Shown here piece after piece: positions 62,231 through 64,000 of a stretch of 64,000 nt of DNA (its first letter is position 1; the number at the start of each line of letters is the position of its first letter). This DNA is from Acinetobacter wuhouensis (lineage in GTDB: Bacteria > Pseudomonadota > Gammaproteobacteria > Pseudomonadales > Moraxellaceae). The notes beneath the pieces are model-generated. The model was not told where the DNA came from and ran no database searches. It saw only the letters and a list, made by a program, of their open reading frames with translations. The translations under genes were made by a program, and so were the position numbers. The DNA lies in assembly GCF_001696605.3 (NCBI RefSeq), contig NZ_CP031716.1, positions 1,984,001-2,048,000 of the forward strand. Reading direction: 5' to 3'.

Positions 62231-62671
62231 CTATTCGATTCTTAATCTTTTATCATGACCTGAAACATAGAAAGCACCACAGCTCACCATGCTTCTTAAA
62301 CAGTTACGCCCCAACTTAAACTCTATTTCCATTCTTCGGTCAGATAGATTACGCATATTTTTTTCAATAAACAGCATAACTGCACGCTTAGCAGATTCAC
62401 AAACTCTTGATGTTTTCTTAAAATCCACAATCCACTTGCGCACTTCTTCAGCTTCAAAATCACTTATTTCACAAATGATCTGGTCTTTCCGCAATGCTAC
62501 ACCTTTATTATTTTCACATATCATCCAGTAAATTTGATTCACACCAAGACTATCAGGCTCATTGCCGCTTTTCATGCGATTGATTAAAACGTATGCGCCA
62601 TACTGTTTAAACCAATCCTCGGCTGTAAACTTGCTCCAATCCATCGTTTCAATTCTCACCGCTGCATTCAT
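62231..62671 (-). CDS. Possible Q-like late antiterminator
   Basis: 146 residues. Typical of a protein kept in this place in Acinetobacter prophages: METMDWSKFTAEDWFKQYGAYVL-type N-terminus, ISDFEAEEVRKWIVDF in the middle and LRSMVSCGAFYVSGHDKRLR at the end, where a helix-turn-helix may lie. Its position, after nucleases and before a run of terminators that precede all late genes, fits a Q-type antiterminator. No catalytic motif. Identity is a guess from location and memory. Confidence 0.5.
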   Translation of the reverse strand: MNAAVRIETMDWSKFTAEDWFKQYGAYVLINRMKSGNEPDSLGVNQIYWMICENNKGVALRKDQIICEISDFEAEEVRKWIVDFKKTSRVCESAKRAVMLFIEKNMRNLSDRRMEIEFKLGRNCLRSMVSCGAFYVSGHDKRLRIE

Positions 62672-62680
62672 AATTGACCC

Positions 62681-62758
62681 TTATTTCCCAAATACACCCA
62701 AAATCATCATCGTGAAAAGAAATGCAACCAACACGATCATTTCGTTTCTATCCATCAT
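62681..62758 (-). CDS. Small membrane protein, 25 residues
   Basis: ATG-ATG start overlapping the stop of the RuvC-like gene (ATGA), with GGGGG upstream. One hydrophobic helix, MIVLVAFLFTMMILGVF. Function unknown; tight coupling supports translation. Confidence 0.5.
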   Translation of the reverse strand: MMDRNEMIVLVAFLFTMMILGVFGK

Positions 62759-63186
62759 CCCATCCCCCAAATCAACATACCCGCATCACGCTGCTCTTGA
62801 TTCGTTCGACCTTGCCAGCCAGTAATGCGATTAAATTCTTCTGAATTCTTTTTGGTTTTGGTTGGTCTTACCAGCACCACTGCCAAACCCAATGATTCAG
62901 CCATTTCAGAAAGTAAAATACCTGTCGCATGATTCAAACCAACACGACGTGATATTTGCTCACTAACTTGTCTCGAATGATTCCCGCCTGTTCTAAAGTT
63001 AGCCTTCTTGTTATGCCACCCTGCCTCGATCACCACTTTCTTAATCTGATCTTGGTGACTGCGAAATAACTCAACAGTTTCAGCAAAGGTCAAATTCTTC
63101 AGCTCAAATGACTGTCCTAAGATGGCCACCCCTGATTTTTCTAAGTCTGGATCAATGCCGATGATGAGGGGTTTAGGAATTTGCAT
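62755..63186 (-). CDS. RuvC-like Holliday junction resolvase
   Basis: 143 residues. RNase H fold acidic residues are visible: IIGIDPDLEKSGVAIL with the first Asp, KKVVIEAGW with the Glu, and QEQRDAGMLIWG with the last Asp. Phages of this kind use it to resolve recombination intermediates. It begins at the stop of a 30-residue membrane protein gene. Confidence 0.78.
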   Translation of the reverse strand: MQIPKPLIIGIDPDLEKSGVAILGQSFELKNLTFAETVELFRSHQDQIKKVVIEAGWHNKKANFRTGGNHSRQVSEQISRRVGLNHATGILLSEMAESLGLAVVLVRPTKTKKNSEEFNRITGWQGRTNQEQRDAGMLIWGMG

Positions 63187-63279
63187 TTAACCCCCAATCA
63201 ATTTGGTTAATGGCTCTTTGAACCACCAAGCTAAAAGCAAGATAATCAAACAGACGTATGAAATGGATTCGCTATTCAT
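63187..63279 (-). CDS. Small membrane protein, 30 residues
   Basis: GAGGTG lies just before ATG, inside the end of the previous gene. One hydrophobic helix, ISYVCLIILLLAWWF, then KEPLTKLIGG. The stop touches the ATG of the RuvC-like gene. Function unknown. Confidence 0.5.
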   Translation of the reverse strand: MNSESISYVCLIILLLAWWFKEPLTKLIGG

Positions 63280-63553
63280 GCTCACCTCGCAAAGCTTTCT
63301 GAATCTCATAAGCCATACTTGGCCGCATGGTTGTGTACTCATCATCAATCAATTTTTGAAGCAAAGCTTTTAGATCCTTGTCTTCGCCTTGATAAGTTTT
63401 AATGCTTTGAGCTTGATTTGAATTCCATTCTTCAAGCCGATCAATCTCAGCCTGTCTTGATCTCTGACCCATCGAAAATGCTTCAAGTCTTGTGCAATTT
63501 CTTGAATGTTGATTTTTCTTGCAATATTCATCAAAAGTCATTTGTTTATCCAT
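63272..63553 (-). CDS. Hypothetical helical phage protein
   Basis: 93 residues from MDKQMTFDEYCKKNQHS, chosen since GGAGG lies upstream and the ATG overlaps the HNH stop. Helical with RQAEIDRLEEWNSNQAQSIK; possible coiled coil. Not recognised. Confidence 0.6.
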   Translation of the reverse strand: MDKQMTFDEYCKKNQHSRNCTRLEAFSMGQRSRQAEIDRLEEWNSNQAQSIKTYQGEDKDLKALLQKLIDDEYTTMRPSMAYEIQKALRGEHE

Positions 63554-63944
63554 GACGTTCCGCCTCCAAGATTGCTTGAGGAATCCCCATCTTTTCAAAA
63601 TAAAAAACTATTGGCTCTTGTATGAATTTAACCAACCCAAAACGAACTAAATGACGCACTTGGGAGCAATCCCTAATAACCTGAACATCTCGATAGTGAG
63701 CAAGCAAATCACGCCAAGCCTCTAGCGACATTGATCGCTTGTTGTGATTGCATGCTGTGCAAGCTGGTACAAGATTCTCAATAACATCATTTTCAGGTTT
63801 AGATGGCTTACCAGTTTCAATGTCACGTACGACCGCAATCAAATGATCCGCATGCCATTTATCACCAAGCAATTCGCCACAATAAGCACAATGACCGCCA
63901 AATTTTTGCTTTAATTCAGCACGTTGAATTTTGGTTAATTTCAT
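63546..63944 (-). CDS. HNH endonuclease (second)
   Basis: 132 residues. FGGHCAYCGELLGDKWHADHLIAV and LVPACTACNHNKRSMSLEAW give the HNH core with two CxxC pairs. The frame is open upstream of the ATG to the window end, so a longer product cannot be excluded, but GGAG lies near the ATG. Such free-standing HNH genes occur in phage early regions. Confidence 0.85.
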   Translation of the reverse strand: MKLTKIQRAELKQKFGGHCAYCGELLGDKWHADHLIAVVRDIETGKPSKPENDVIENLVPACTACNHNKRSMSLEAWRDLLAHYRDVQVIRDCSQVRHLVRFGLVKFIQEPIVFYFEKMGIPQAILEAERHG

Positions 63945-64000
63945 AACTCCATCACCTTCAATTTTCTCATGGCTTAACTCTGCATAAGCTGCAAGTTCTT

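Larger units (their letters stand above)
35472..64000. mobile_element. Siphovirus-type prophage (incomplete, continues past the window)
   Basis: From the integrase to the window end nearly every gene is phage-like and, apart from int and the mnt-like repressor, reads leftward. Packaging and head genes are of HK97 type; tail chaperones have a lambda-type frameshift; the immunity insert is P22-like. No early control region (CI/Cro, replication) is seen, so it should lie beyond 64000. The left edge is placed at the truncation point of ybaK and may be off by tens of bases. Confidence 0.9.

Noticed and set aside
61776..62231. Long form of the Lar-like gene
   Set aside because: A strong terminator lies within the extra 5' part, so the start must be downstream.
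1..64000. CRISPR arrays, rRNA genes, complete insertion sequences
   Set aside because: No regularly spaced repeats, rRNA segments or transposase genes were seen.

Overview
The window is chromosomal DNA of a low-GC member of the Moraxellaceae, almost certainly an Acinetobacter. The reasons are the AT-rich coding style, an eight-gene locus matching the acinetoferrin siderophore cluster in content and order, and close family resemblance of the housekeeping proteins. A siphovirus-type prophage fills the right-hand 28 kb and runs off the window at position 64000.

Layout of the host part (1-35471). 1-3400: the end of an acyl-CoA dehydrogenase, a GNAT acetyltransferase, a MaoC hydratase, an AraC-type regulator and gcvH. 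3409-4862: a class I DAHP synthase (aroG type) read leftward. Its leader is notable: two successive short peptides crowded with Tyr, Phe and Trp codons, with an intrinsic terminator between them, so an aromatic-amino-acid attenuation system is likely. 4931-5195: a 265-bp MITE-like element ending 4 bp from the stop of a PAS-GGDEF-EAL protein (5199-7307). 7796-13511: a sulfur island with a persulfide-dioxygenase-like metallo-hydrolase, two YeeE/YedE half-transporters, a BigR/SqrR-like ArsR regulator and a SulP transporter, interrupted by a zeta-like kinase/antitoxin pair. 13691-18431: sstT, a DUF1275 membrane protein, a DUF2058 protein and a TonB receptor. 18667-22491: a cobalamin nucleotide-loop cluster (cobS, cobC, cobT, cobU) joined to a 2H phosphoesterase. 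22522-33599: the siderophore cluster (two NIS synthetases, an N-monooxygenase, an acyltransferase, a TonB receptor, two MFS carriers and a small protein), preceded by Fur-box-like palindromes.

Prophage (about 35472-64000+). A tyrosine integrase (35644) lies next to a 5'-truncated ybaK, which may be the integration site. All structural genes read leftward, so they appear here in reverse: at the right, nucleases, a RuvC-like resolvase, a possible Q-type antiterminator, a series of terminators, a tRNA-like gene lacking an anticodon arm, and NinB; then HNH, terminase, portal, protease and HK97 capsid; then head-tail connectors, tail tube and tail chaperones, with an exact lambda-type slippery heptamer GGGAAAG giving a G/G-T frameshift; then tape measure, tail tip, fibre, a holin-lysozyme fusion, and the integrase.

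Two insertions in the tail module look like accessory systems. One is a P22 immI-like immunity module (arc-like and mnt-like ribbon-helix-helix genes read divergently from a repeat-rich operator, a KilA-N antirepressor-like gene, and a possible sar-like antisense RNA). The other is a self-contained moron (own extended -10 promoter, a gene with a PD-(D/E)XK-like motif, own terminator). No CRISPR array, rRNA or complete IS was seen. Everything here is read by eye; no database search or folding program was run.
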